Source: Lactobacillus isalae
GTDB taxonomy: Bacteria > Bacillota > Bacilli > Lactobacillales > Lactobacillaceae
Direction: 5' to 3'
Length of the DNA stretch: 64,000 bases
Assembly: GCF_947539375.1 (NCBI RefSeq)
Contig: NZ_OX443569.1
Span: forward strand, 1,488,001-1,552,000
The notes under the pieces are model-generated. The model was not told the origin of the DNA, did no database searches, and worked only from the letters and a program-made list of their open reading frames with translations. This document shows, piece after piece, positions 38,008-46,600 of the stretch. The position numbers and the translations under genes were made by a program. Numbering within the stretch: the stretch's first letter is position 1; each line of letters starts with the position of its first letter.

Positions 38008-39546
38008 ATGAAAAAACGGCTTCGAATATTCTTATTTTGGTTCATTTTAATTCAGCCATTTTTGGACATTTATTGGTTATCTAGACCTCCACTTCTAAGA
38101 TTCTCAATTCCTACTATTTTGAGAGTTTTAGGAGTTTTTATTGCAATTATTTTATTCTTTAGCATCAAAAATAATTGGCAAAGATTTAGAAAACAATGGT
38201 GGATTATTACTTATGTTGCAATTTTAATCCTATATTCAATTTGCCATTTAATTTCGGTTAGGAATTTTACTGGAGTAGATCCAACTGGCTTTCACTATTC
38301 ACCAATAGTTGAAATTCTTTACCTAGTTCGCTGTTGTCTACCTCTAATAGTTATTTATATCACCTCATATAGTGATTTCAAGACTAAGTATTTCTTCAGA
38401 GTAATTCAAGGAATTTCTGGCCTATATTCTCTAACCATTGTGTTCTCAAATATATTCGTCTTTTCTTTAACCTCATACCATACCGGTGAAGCTAAACGAA
38501 TTAGTGCTAATATTTTTGCTTGGTTTCGTCAGTCAGACTATCCTTTTAATGCGTTAGCTTCTAAAGGGATTTTCTATCAAGCTAATACCTTGTCGGCTAT
38601 TTTGTTTATGCTGATGCCGATTATGCTATATATTCTCTACAAAGAGTTCAATCTCTTAAACATAATTTTAGTAAGTGCCCAAGCGTTAGCAATGCTAATG
38701 CTCGGAACAAAGGTAGGAAACTTTGGTTTAATTATTAGCTTAGTAACTTTCTTAATTATCTTCTTAATTCATACTTTAATTTTGAAAAATACTAAGTTCT
38801 CAGCTAAATTCTTGATTGCATTAATTTGCATTTTAGCAGCTTCTACTGCTGTTTTTCCTTATAGTCCGACACTTAGACGCTCTTCTCTTGAAAGTGGCGT
38901 AGCTAAGAAAAGAAGCAATCTTGGCGACAAAAAAAAGCTTGATTCTGAACTTAATGCAGAACTAAAAAGGTACAAAGGACAAAAGCAAGAAGAATACCTC
39001 AAAAAGTTCATCAAGAAAAATTACTGGGTCTATTCTTTAAAACATGATCTGGTTTTAGATCATTATTCTTATCAAAATGATCCTTACTATTGGCTTGAAG
39101 TTATGAAGAGTCCAGCAAATGAACGACTGAATTATCGACAGCTTGAAAAAGATATTCTAAGCCGCGTAATGAAAAACGACAAAAATAAACTAAATAAACT
39201 GTTTGGTATTTCTTTTAGCCGTGAAAATAATATTGCCCCACTTGAGCGAGACTTTTTAGCACAGTATTACTCAATGGGATTACTCGGAACTATTTTGCTA
39301 ACAGGAATCTATTTAGTTGTCCTTGGTTATGGTATCTTTTATTGGTTACGGGATAAGAAGTCAAGAAGTTTTCTAAATTCTTCACTATTGCTATCAACTG
39401 GCTTTATTCTCTTTGCTGCTTTTTATGCAGGAAATGTACTTGAATATTTATCTGCAACCTTAGTAATGGCATTTATTTTAGGGTTCTTATTACAAAATAT
39501 TCGCTATAGCCGAAAATCAAAAGATTTAGCAGACAATTTAACCTAA
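38008..39546 (+). CDS. O-antigen-ligase-like polytopic membrane protein
   Basis: A 512-residue protein with about eleven hydrophobic helices, and a large charged loop (about 285-405) between late helices where O-antigen ligases/polymerases (Wzy/WaaL family) carry their catalytic loop. In lactobacilli such proteins are thought to act on cell-wall polysaccharide. No polysaccharide genes are nearby, so substrate and acceptor are unknown. ATG start with a loosely spaced AAGGA. Terminator at 39545-39588. Confidence 0.7.
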   Translation: MKKRLRIFLFWFILIQPFLDIYWLSRPPLLRFSIPTILRVLGVFIAIILFFSIKNNWQRFRKQWWIITYVAILILYSICHLISVRNFTGVDPTGFHYSPIVEILYLVRCCLPLIVIYITSYSDFKTKYFFRVIQGISGLYSLTIVFSNIFVFSLTSYHTGEAKRISANIFAWFRQSDYPFNALASKGIFYQANTLSAILFMLMPIMLYILYKEFNLLNIILVSAQALAMLMLGTKVGNFGLIISLVTFLIIFLIHTLILKNTKFSAKFLIALICILAASTAVFPYSPTLRRSSLESGVAKKRSNLGDKKKLDSELNAELKRYKGQKQEEYLKKFIKKNYWVYSLKHDLVLDHYSYQNDPYYWLEVMKSPANERLNYRQLEKDILSRVMKNDKNKLNKLFGISFSRENNIAPLERDFLAQYYSMGLLGTILLTGIYLVVLGYGIFYWLRDKKSRSFLNSSLLLSTGFILFAAFYAGNVLEYLSATLVMAFILGFLLQNIRYSRKSKDLADNLT

Positions 39547-39588
39547 AAAGGCCTTACCCCGATTTAAATTCGGAGTAAGGTCTTTTTC
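39545..39588. terminator. Bidirectional terminator
   Basis: AAAAGGCCTTACCCCGA / TTCGGAGTAAGGTCTTTTT stem between convergent genes. Confidence 0.85.
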
Positions 39589-39598
39589 TATACAGATA

Positions 39599-40225
39599 TT
39601 ATTTCAATTCTCTCACAAAAGTACGATCCGGTACTCTAATCAAGTAGTATCTAGTCGCAGTTTTCCCTGCATGCATTCTTAAACCGTTGTACCAATTTTT
39701 CTTGTAAGTTGCAGTATAGGTAGCTACATATGCATTCTGGTAGCGTCCATCCGCTTGACTTAATTGCTTAGCTGAATACGGAATGGCTGCTGCTTGCACT
39801 GACATCGGATTTTTGCCATCAGAAATTGTTGCATAGTTACTCTTAACAGTTACTCTATTTCCATTACTATAAAAAGTATAGGTCTGAATTGGAGTCTTTT
39901 TATTGTCAGATCTAGCAGTAACATAATATGACCGTTTATTACCTGCAGTTAAAATTAATGGCTGATAGTCAATTCGACTAGACAAAACTTTTTTATTTTC
40001 TAAATTAGGATTGTAAAACAAAGTGATGCTAAACATATAGATCGCACCACATAAAAGAACTAGAACTTCTAAAATATCTAATAAAGTAGTCTTCCATTCA
40101 AATCGTTTACGATCTTTTACAATCATCATTAGGTGACGTTTACGAATATTTTGTACAATAAAAATTAAGTATAGAACAAGTATTAACCAGGCCAAAATAC
40201 CTAAAATATTCCATCCGAGTGTCAT
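39599..40225 (-). CDS. Two-helix membrane protein with extracellular domain, unknown function
   Basis: A 208-residue protein: helices at about 4-25 and 50-72 with a basic loop between, then an extracytoplasmic domain of about 135 residues rich in Y, T and K (YYVTARSDNKKTP, YVATYTATYKKNW). I recognise it only as a protein type found in lactobacilli; no enzyme motif is visible. AGGATTC-type site before the ATG. Divergent from nrdI. Confidence 0.6.
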   Translation of the reverse strand: MTLGWNILGILAWLILVLYLIFIVQNIRKRHLMMIVKDRKRFEWKTTLLDILEVLVLLCGAIYMFSITLFYNPNLENKKVLSSRIDYQPLILTAGNKRSYYVTARSDNKKTPIQTYTFYSNGNRVTVKSNYATISDGKNPMSVQAAAIPYSAKQLSQADGRYQNAYVATYTATYKKNWYNGLRMHAGKTATRYYLIRVPDRTFVRELK

Positions 40226-40368
40226 AAAGAATCCTCCATTTTTCTTTAAGTTAAGTATACGGTACTTATGATAGTTTTTAAAACTTTTTTTAATTTGACT
40301 TTATGATAAAAAGTCGCGACAATTGAATATGTAGAAGGTAGTTTTGGTATATAGCGTTAGGCAAAACT

Positions 40369-40830
40369 ATGGTAAAAATAGCTTTTTATACAATTACAGG
40401 ACAAACGCAACGATTCATAAATAAAACGGGCCTTGATGCACATCGGATTGAGGATGCTCATCCTCAATATCAAATGAACGACAAATATATTTTGATTTTG
40501 CCGTCATATCAGGATTTTATGATGGATTCCGTTGTTGATTTTTTAACATATAAAGATAATAAAGAGAACCTTTTAGGATTAATTGGCTGCGGTAATCGTA
40601 ACTTTAATGATCTCTTTGCTCAGACTGCAAAAAAGATCTCAGTTACATTACACGTGCCTATTCTTTATTTACTTGAACTTAGTGGCAATTCGACAGATGT
40701 CAAAAACGTTCGTCAAATTGTTAAAGAAGCCCGTAAAAAAGAACGAGGCATGCAAAAGGATTTGCCAATTAAAAATCCATCTCTTAGCAATATTAGTTTC
40801 TTAAGTGACTTCAGGCAGAAAAATGAATAA
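40369..40830 (+). CDS. nrdI: NrdI-like flavodoxin
   Basis: A 153-residue flavodoxin-like protein of the NrdI family, which supplies oxidant to activate class Ib NrdF. The FMN phosphate loop reads TITGQTQRF, and the isoalloxazine-side loop GCGNRNFND corresponds to the usual GNxNFG. The PTYGGG-like loop is replaced by PSYQDF, so flavin chemistry may differ. Its stop overlaps the ATG of the NrdF-like gene (8 bp), indicating translational coupling. No nrdE or nrdH lies nearby. An inverted repeat (AGTTTTG 40340-40346 / CAAAACT 40362-40368) abuts the start codon. Confidence 0.8.
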   Translation: MVKIAFYTITGQTQRFINKTGLDAHRIEDAHPQYQMNDKYILILPSYQDFMMDSVVDFLTYKDNKENLLGLIGCGNRNFNDLFAQTAKKISVTLHVPILYLLELSGNSTDVKNVRQIVKEARKKERGMQKDLPIKNPSLSNISFLSDFRQKNE

Positions 40831-41764
40831 AAAACCTTATTATAAAGCAAGTAACTGGAATGCTGTCGAAGATCAAGTAGATCGTTCTGCTTGGGCGAGA
40901 TTAAATGATATTGTTTATGAACCTCGCCGTGTTCCAATTCACGAAGACCGCGATGAATTTTCACGCCTCCCTAAAAATGAACAAACTATGCTTTTGCACA
41001 GTTTTGGTTCTTTAACTCTTTCATCTACTCTCCAAATGAAAGTAGCACTCTCCAAAATCAAGCAGGATGCCAAAAATTCTGAAGAAGCTGCTGTATATAA
41101 TGCATTGCAATATTTGGAGTCGATTAATAATAAAGCCTATAGTCATGCACTAGCAGAATTTTCTAATTCTAAAGAACAGAAAGAAGCATCTGAGTGGGCA
41201 AGTAAAAATCCTTATTTACAAAAGAAAATGAAACTGTTTAATACAGTTTATCAATCTGGAAATCCCATTCAGAAAAAAGCAGCTCATGTTTTTCTCTCAA
41301 CTGGCCTTTATCATTCATCATTTTTTGGTCCACTTTATTTGTTTGGACAACATAAATTACCGCGAACTGCAGAATTAATAAAGTATGCTCTTCGCATAAC
41401 CACATTAAATGGTATCTACACAGGAATTAAGTTCCGTCGGGACTTTTTTACATTATCTAAAGAAGAACAAGATAAGATCCATCACTGGGTATATGATTTG
41501 TGTGATAAATTATACGATAACGAACTCAATCATATAAAACTTCTATATCAGCATACCAGCCTAGAAGATAAAGTAGAGCATTACATTCGCTATACTTTAA
41601 ACAAGGCACTAATGAACTTAGGTCAGGAACCAAAATATCCTGAAAATATCGAAATTCTAGATCCTATTCTTACAACAGGTCTAATGGAAAGTGCAATGAT
41701 TGAAGATTTCTTCTTTTATACAAACGCACATCCCATTCTTAAAATGCGTGAAATAAAAAAATAA
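40823..41764 (+). CDS. NrdF-like ribonucleotide reductase small-subunit homologue lacking metal ligands
   Basis: A 313-residue class Ib R2-like protein, clear from WN..ED, LTL.ST.Q, KAYSHA, KLPRTAELIKYALR, YDNEL and NKALMNLGQEP. Aligned by eye with E. coli NrdF, the six metal ligands become Ser68 (D67), Glu99 (E98), Asn102 (H101), Ser159 (E158), Thr193 (E192) and Asn196 (H195): only one remains. The radical-site Tyr106 is kept. The Trp of the radical path (NFWLPE) is Tyr32. The C-terminal acidic/aromatic NrdE-docking tail is missing; the protein ends ILKMREIKK. It cannot hold a normal dimetal centre. ATG 40823 overlaps nrdI's stop; GTG 40805 is an alternative. Confidence 0.85.
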   Translation: MNKKPYYKASNWNAVEDQVDRSAWARLNDIVYEPRRVPIHEDRDEFSRLPKNEQTMLLHSFGSLTLSSTLQMKVALSKIKQDAKNSEEAAVYNALQYLESINNKAYSHALAEFSNSKEQKEASEWASKNPYLQKKMKLFNTVYQSGNPIQKKAAHVFLSTGLYHSSFFGPLYLFGQHKLPRTAELIKYALRITTLNGIYTGIKFRRDFFTLSKEEQDKIHHWVYDLCDKLYDNELNHIKLLYQHTSLEDKVEHYIRYTLNKALMNLGQEPKYPENIEILDPILTTGLMESAMIEDFFFYTNAHPILKMREIKK

Positions 41765-41793
41765 GGAGTTGAAATTCAACTCCTTATTTTTTT
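41761..41793. terminator. Bidirectional terminator after the NrdF-like gene
   Basis: ATAAGGAGTTGAA / TTCAACTCCTTAT then T7, overlapping the stop codon. Confidence 0.85.
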
Positions 41794-42272
41794 GCTGTTT
41801 TAGCTTTTGTTTCAGGTTTTTGATAGTTGCGAATAAATTCTATTTTTTCCTCAATTGCTTTAACTAGTAGCTCGCTGTACTTTTCTGGATCAGCTACAAT
41901 TTCATCACTTGAACCTAAAATATCGATTCTAAAGTGAGAAACATTTACATACTCAGAAATAGTTTCAAAATAGATATTTACTTCATATTCATCTTCATCA
42001 TTACAGAAATTGCTAATCTTTTTATAGTTAGCAAACGGAAGATTAATGATGTTACTCTCAAGTGCAAAAGTCATTGGTCTTCTTCCACTGATTGCAAGTT
42101 GCGTTTGAATCAATGAATCATGCTTAAATGCCTGAGCAGATTCACTAATCATTTTAGTCGCAATCTTTTTTAATTTTGTCTTTGTTATTTCACTATATTT
42201 AATTGTTTCAAGATCTTGCAAATAATCTTGATCTTCTATTTTTTTAGTTATTTCTTCTTGTTTAATTTTCAC
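41784..42272 (-). CDS. Conserved-looking cytoplasmic protein, unknown function
   Basis: A 162-residue acidic protein without membrane segments or a recognised domain. Predicted helices at both ends flank a beta-rich centre (EYEVNIYFETISEYVNVSHFRIDIL). The tail is Lys/Thr rich. It starts with ATG after GAAGGAA. It stands between the NrdF-like gene (convergent) and MazEF; nothing ties it to either. Confidence 0.55.
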   Translation of the reverse strand: MKIKQEEITKKIEDQDYLQDLETIKYSEITKTKLKKIATKMISESAQAFKHDSLIQTQLAISGRRPMTFALESNIINLPFANYKKISNFCNDEDEYEVNIYFETISEYVNVSHFRIDILGSSDEIVADPEKYSELLVKAIEEKIEFIRNYQKPETKAKTAKK

Positions 42273-42347
42273 GATAAAATTCCTTCATGTATCCTTTTTC
42301 ATTACTAAGATACTCAATAAATCTTCTTCATGCAACTGAAAATTCGA

Positions 42348-42689
42348 TCAATCAAACTGCAAAGCAAAACTAAGTAATTCCATTACCTTAAGCATATCTT
42401 CCGGTCTAAGGTGATCGGCAGGTTTTTCATCTAGCAAACGCATCCTAGAAAAAGTTTGAATTTGCGCTGCATTTACTCGGCCATGAATCCGATATCCTAA
42501 CAAATCTAAATAAGTAGGAAAATGATTACCATGTGAAGTAATGGGACAAACCATTAAGTAATTTGTTTTTTCATTATATGCATTAGAAGATACTACTACA
42601 GCGGGATGTTTCCCCTTCATTTCTTGTCCAACTGAAGGTGAAAAATCTGCCCACACAATATCTCCTTGTTTAAATTTAATCTTCGGCAT
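42348..42689 (-). CDS. MazF/PemK-family mRNA endonuclease toxin
   Basis: A 113-residue toxin of the MazF fold: KFKQGDIVWADFSPSVGQE with the conserved GDIVWAD strand, KGKHPAVVVSS and VCPITSH. MazF toxins cleave mRNA at short motifs. ATG 42689 lies after GGAGG, within the antitoxin gene's end; the longer frame to 42761 has no site. It overlaps the antitoxin gene by 14 bp, the usual order (antitoxin first) and coupling. Confidence 0.88.
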   Translation of the reverse strand: MPKIKFKQGDIVWADFSPSVGQEMKGKHPAVVVSSNAYNEKTNYLMVCPITSHGNHFPTYLDLLGYRIHGRVNAAQIQTFSRMRLLDEKPADHLRPEDMLKVMELLSFALQFD

Positions 42690-42927
42690 GACGCAACTCC
42701 TCCATAGCCAAATTTTCCCAAGCTTCCCGTTCTGGTCCTGGTACATCTTCAAATTTAGCATCGGAGGTATAAGGATTAGAAATTTTAGGTATTAAGATCA
42801 AACTTCCATCAGATTTTTGATGAATTGCATACTCAGTCCCCACTTCAACCTTAAAAGAAGCGGGAAGTGAAAAGCCAACTGAATTACCGACCTTTTGAGT
42901 TACAATATGATGAATAGATATTTTCAT
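42676..42927 (-). CDS. MazE/PemI-family antitoxin
   Basis: An 83-residue antitoxin with an N-terminal AbrB-like swapped-hairpin DNA-binding domain (VTQKVGNSVGFSLPASF) and an acidic C-terminal tail that would wrap the toxin (FEDVPGPEREAWENLAMEEL). It should neutralise MazF and repress the operon. Confidence 0.85.
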   Translation of the reverse strand: MKISIHHIVTQKVGNSVGFSLPASFKVEVGTEYAIHQKSDGSLILIPKISNPYTSDAKFEDVPGPEREAWENLAMEELRHAED

Positions 42928-42971
42928 AAGTTTTTACCTCATTAAGTTACTTTCAAAAATATTGTAGTACT

Positions 42972-43009
42972 AAAAAAGACTAACTTTCAAAAGAAAGCTA
43001 GTCTTTTTT
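42972..43009 (-). terminator. Terminator of the structured ncRNA
   Basis: AAAAGACTAGCTTTC / GAAAGTTAGTCTTTT stem, 4-nt loop, T-run on the minus strand. Confidence 0.85.
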
Positions 43010-43161
43010 GCGAGAAACATACAAAAGTATGTCAGGGTCTTTGTTTCACAGCCAAAGTAGCCCATCATCAGCACTTCCCGTGCTTTGACTTCTAAAGTCT
43101 AGATGATCTCTGTCAAAGAACGCATCTCGCGTTTTCCTCGACTCGTCGCATTATTATTATA
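42972..43161 (-). ncRNA. Structured non-coding RNA, unidentified (about 177 nt)
   Basis: A perfect TATAAT -10 at 43156-43161 overlaps the ThrE stop codon, with TAGAAA 17 bp upstream. The RNA would start near 43149 and end at the terminator 42972-43009. Helices (plus coordinates): closing stem 43142-43149 with 43010-43016; hairpins 43119-43133, 43083-43118 (CTTTGAC/GTCAAAG), 43071-43083 (GCAC/GTGC), 43039-43057 (CTTTG/CAAAG) and 43018-43031; a possible pseudoknot 43102-43107 with 43064-43069. GC content is above its surroundings. It is not tRNA, tmRNA, SRP RNA, 6S or RNase P as I know them. Confidence 0.65.
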
Positions 43162-43627
43162 CTAAATTTTTCTTATTTTTTCTATTCTTACGCGTCTTAA
43201 AAAGAATTTCTCCAATCAACTGCGCCAGCATAAATCCCATCGCAATCGCAATTGTTACAATTGCTACTCGTAAGATTAAATCTTCGGCGTCAGATAATTG
43301 TCCCTCCACCATCGCACGTACTGCTTGATAAGCTGGCACACCGGGCACAAGTGGAACAACTCCAGGAATATTAAAAACTGTCACAGGGCATTTCTTAATC
43401 CTAGCAAATACCAAACCTAAAATTCCGACACAAAGTGCTCCTAGAAGATTAGAGCCTAAACGACCAACGCCAATTTTATTCGCTAGCCAATATAAAATCC
43501 AACCTGCACTTCCACTGATACCACATAAAACTAAAGCACGGTGTGGAACATTAATAATTAGACCAAAACCTACAGAGGCAAGCCAAGCAAATACTAAATT
43601 AATTACTATTTCTAACCAAAAAGGCAT
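43157..43627 (-). CDS. Threonine/serine exporter, ThrE small subunit (DUF3815-type)
   Basis: A 156-residue membrane protein with about five helices, matching the C-terminal half of the ThrE exporter (PGVVPLVPGVPAYQAVRAMVEG). It starts at ATG 43627, overlapping the previous gene's stop as TAATG, so the two halves are coupled and form one exporter. Its stop codon lies inside the -10 box of the ncRNA. Confidence 0.87.
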   Translation of the reverse strand: MPFWLEIVINLVFAWLASVGFGLIINVPHRALVLCGISGSAGWILYWLANKIGVGRLGSNLLGALCVGILGLVFARIKKCPVTVFNIPGVVPLVPGVPAYQAVRAMVEGQLSDAEDLILRVAIVTIAIAMGFMLAQLIGEILFKTRKNRKNKKNLV

Positions 43628-44409
43628 TACATCACACCCCATAATAACTTAATGGCAATACCAATTCCGCCGCCTAAAGCGATAGCCGTTAAAACTGCTT
43701 CAGTCGTTCTTGCCATACCAGATAGTAAGTCACCGCCAAAAAGATCGCGCAAGGCGTTAGTTATTGCTACGCCAGGCACAAGAGTCATTAAAGACCCAAT
43801 CAAGATATTATCAACTACAAGTTTAGGGAAGATTTTGCAAGCCATAATCGTAATTACTCCCATAAAAATTGCAGTCACCATTTCGGCTAAAAAACGAATG
43901 TTAGTATAGCGTTTAATGGCTAAATATACAGCATATGATAATCCACCAATCACAGCAGCTGCTGGAAAATCAATCCAGTCATAGTCATCCATAAACAAAA
44001 CCATTAAAGTCGGACTTAAAATTGCAGCCCCGATAATTTGAAGCCAAATTGGAAAGTCAGGAATCGAAATTGAAATCTGTTTCAATCGCTCTTGCAATTC
44101 CTTTAAGCTTATTTCCTTAGCCGCAAATTCACGTGATAGTTCATTAACTCGATCTACTAATTCCAAGTTAATATTTCTTTTCTTAACTTGCGTTACCTGG
44201 GTATAAGAATGCTCACCCAAACTCATAAATATTCCGGTTGGAGTTGTAAAACATCTAGCACCAGCAATGCCAGCATTGCGTGCTATTCTCATCATCGTAT
44301 CTTCAACACGATAAGTTTCGCTACCGCCTTCGATCATTAATCTGCCCGCTTTTAAACAGGTATCCAGCACTTCAGCAACATAATCTTGGCTCACATGCTC
44401 TTTATCCAT
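43627..44409 (-). CDS. Threonine/serine exporter, ThrE large subunit (DUF1212-type)
   Basis: A 260-residue protein: a soluble N-terminal region (about 1-115, with ARCFTTPTGIFMSLG) followed by five helices. LVPGVAITNALRDLFGGDLLSG is the conserved pore-like motif. Together with the downstream small subunit it exports threonine/serine or small dipeptides by proton exchange, by family knowledge. It lies 17 bp after the ABC-F gene, so the run 46375-43157 is one operon. Confidence 0.88.
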   Translation of the reverse strand: MDKEHVSQDYVAEVLDTCLKAGRLMIEGGSETYRVEDTMMRIARNAGIAGARCFTTPTGIFMSLGEHSYTQVTQVKKRNINLELVDRVNELSREFAAKEISLKELQERLKQISISIPDFPIWLQIIGAAILSPTLMVLFMDDYDWIDFPAAAVIGGLSYAVYLAIKRYTNIRFLAEMVTAIFMGVITIMACKIFPKLVVDNILIGSLMTLVPGVAITNALRDLFGGDLLSGMARTTEAVLTAIALGGGIGIAIKLLWGVM

Positions 44410-44426
44410 TTTTAATCCTCTAAATA

Positions 44427-45974
44427 CTATTCATTATTCATCTTTTCAATATCGATCGTTTTATCAACCCAATTTCCTCTAAAGAAATCTCGCTCGTGGC
44501 TTACAATAATTACTCCACCTTTAAATTCAACAATTGCTTTACGTAAAGAATCTTTTGTTGCGATATCCAAGTGGTTAGTAGGCTCGTCTAAAAATAGTAA
44601 ATTTGATGGCTCAAATTGCATCTTAGCTAACTTCACTTTTTCCTGTTCTCCACCAGAGAGTTCCTTTAAAGGGCTCATTGCTTGCTGAGCAGTTAACCCC
44701 ATTCGAGCTAAAGCCTGACGCAACTCTCTAGGACGTAGGCGTGGAAATTCTTCTTGTAAATACTGTAAAGGCGTCATATTTTTATTTGGCCAAACCAAAT
44801 CCTGCTGGAAGTAGCCAAGCTTAGCAGTTGAAGATAATTCAAAACTACCATAAATTGGCTTCAATTTTCCTAACAAGGTTTTTAGAAGCGTAGTTTTTCC
44901 AATTCCGTTAAATCCAGTTACTGCTACTTTTTCACCATTCCCAACAGAAAAGTTAAAGGCAGATTTGACTAAAGCTTGATCATAACCAATTACTAAATCT
45001 TGAGTTTGTAGAAGTAGATTTGAAGCTGTATCAACATATGGAAAGATGACATGCGCTTTCTTATTATTTTGTGGTGGAGTCAAAATATCCATCTTTGCAA
45101 GTTGTTTTTCACGGGATTTGGCACTCTTAGATCTCGATCCAGCCTTATTCTTTCTAATGTATGCCTCAGTTTTTTTTATTTTTCTTTGCTGGTTCGCATA
45201 TGCCTTTAAGTAACTTTCACGATCAGCTTCCTTTTGACGCAAAGCGTGCTTTAAATCACCTGTATAACGGGTAATCGTTCCAAAATCTATATCAATAATA
45301 CAGTTTGTAATTTGGCCTAGGAAATCATAGTCGTGAGAAACTACAATAAAAGCTCCCTCAAAATCATTCAAATAATCAGCCAACCAATCAATATGGTTAA
45401 CATCCAAATAGTTAGTTGGTTCATCTAAGACTAAAACATCTGGATTTTGTAAAAGCAGCTTAGCCAAAATCAATTTAGACCGTTGTCCACCAGACAGTTT
45501 TGATACATCCCGATCATAACCTAGATCAGCTAATCCTAAACCTGTCGCTACTCGGTCAATCTTAGTATCAATATCGTAAAATTCTTTTTCTTCTAGTAAA
45601 GTTTGAATCTTACCAGCTTTTTCTAGGAGAGATTCATCCCCATTTTCGCCATATTTCACATAAAGATTATTTAATTCTTTTTCTTTTGCAAAAAGATCAC
45701 TGAATGCCGTCTGTAAAAACTCTTTAATTCCCATGCCTGCTTCAAGCTTGGCATATTGATCTAAATAACCAACGTGAAGTTTATTCTGCCATTTAACTTC
45801 ACCTTCATCTTGGGTAATTTCACCAGTTAAAATCTTAATTAAAGTTGATTTTCCAACTCCGTTTTGACCAGTTACCCCCATATGGTCTTCTTTATTTAAA
45901 ACAAAATTTGCATCTTCATATAAAGTTTTATCAATAAATGTTTGGCTTAAATTTTTAACTGTTAGTAAACTCAT
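44427..45974 (-). CDS. ABC-F family ATPase
   Basis: A 515-residue protein with two ABC domains and no membrane part: Walker A GQNGVGKSTLIKIL and GFNGIGKTTLLKTL, signatures KLSGGQRSK and ELSGGEQEK, and Walker B LVLDEPTNYLD and LFLDEPTNHLD. A charged linker (about 240-290) lies between the domains. ABC-F proteins bind the ribosomal E site and rescue stalled or drug-bound ribosomes. The subgroup cannot be fixed by eye. It overlaps the upstream small gene by 4 bp. Confidence 0.9.
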   Translation of the reverse strand: MSLLTVKNLSQTFIDKTLYEDANFVLNKEDHMGVTGQNGVGKSTLIKILTGEITQDEGEVKWQNKLHVGYLDQYAKLEAGMGIKEFLQTAFSDLFAKEKELNNLYVKYGENGDESLLEKAGKIQTLLEEKEFYDIDTKIDRVATGLGLADLGYDRDVSKLSGGQRSKLILAKLLLQNPDVLVLDEPTNYLDVNHIDWLADYLNDFEGAFIVVSHDYDFLGQITNCIIDIDFGTITRYTGDLKHALRQKEADRESYLKAYANQQRKIKKTEAYIRKNKAGSRSKSAKSREKQLAKMDILTPPQNNKKAHVIFPYVDTASNLLLQTQDLVIGYDQALVKSAFNFSVGNGEKVAVTGFNGIGKTTLLKTLLGKLKPIYGSFELSSTAKLGYFQQDLVWPNKNMTPLQYLQEEFPRLRPRELRQALARMGLTAQQAMSPLKELSGGEQEKVKLAKMQFEPSNLLFLDEPTNHLDIATKDSLRKAIVEFKGGVIIVSHERDFFRGNWVDKTIDIEKMNNE

Positions 45975-46375
45975 TGTTTCCTCTCATCTTGCTCGTTTTC
46001 TTGATCGGTTATCTTACTTTTTTGTTCTTGGTCGTATTCTTGTAGTGCATTTAATACTCTTGGCCATTGCCTTTTTGGAATAATTAATTGAAGTTTATTG
46101 TGATAAATCGGGAAGTCGCTTGCCTTCATGCCTGTTATCTCAGCTAATTCTTGGTCTGTTAAGTTATACCTAGCAACAATTGCTTTAATTTCATAGGAAG
46201 CGTGTCCTCTAAAATATGAAAGAACATAAAAGAATGCCGCAAAAACTCCAGCACTTAAAGTAGCCATTGGCAAAGATAAATGGAAGGTTCTTTGCGCAAT
46301 AAAAAACACTGCAATAAATGCAATAAGTGCAGAAATTACCCCATAAACAACTGGAAAATACTTAGTTTGCTTCAT
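45971..46375 (-). CDS. Two-helix membrane protein, unknown function
   Basis: A 134-residue protein with helices at about 9-28 and 32-52 and a cytoplasmic C-terminal domain (IVARYNLTDQELAEITGMKASDFPIY). The tail is rich in E, Q, D and K. The ATG at 46375 is preceded by AAGGA; the frame to 46411 lacks a site. First gene of the operon with ABC-F and ThrE. Function unknown. Confidence 0.65.
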   Translation of the reverse strand: MKQTKYFPVVYGVISALIAFIAVFFIAQRTFHLSLPMATLSAGVFAAFFYVLSYFRGHASYEIKAIVARYNLTDQELAEITGMKASDFPIYHNKLQLIIPKRQWPRVLNALQEYDQEQKSKITDQENEQDERKQ

Positions 46376-46600
46376 TTTTTCATCATCCTTTTTATTACAC
46401 TGATTTTTCAAATATTACATTCAATTTACGTAATTGAATTTTTTGTAAAAAAATGTAAATTTCGTTTTATTTTACTGCAATAATCCTCTTATATAATACA
46501 GTTTGTTAAGTAAATTAAAAACGACTTTTTAAATATCCACTAGTGTAACACGATTCATATTCAATTATTATTAAATTTAGACTTAAAAGGAGTAAACACT

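Noticed and set aside
42690-42761. Longer MazF start
   Set aside because: The extension overlaps the antitoxin gene, has no ribosome site, and ATG 42689 follows GGAGG.
43039-43077. CTGATGA followed by GAAAC in the minus-strand RNA, hinting at a hammerhead ribozyme
   Set aside because: The sequence between them cannot form stem II, and the GAAAC lies in the loop of another good hairpin (CTTTG/CAAAG). Chance match.
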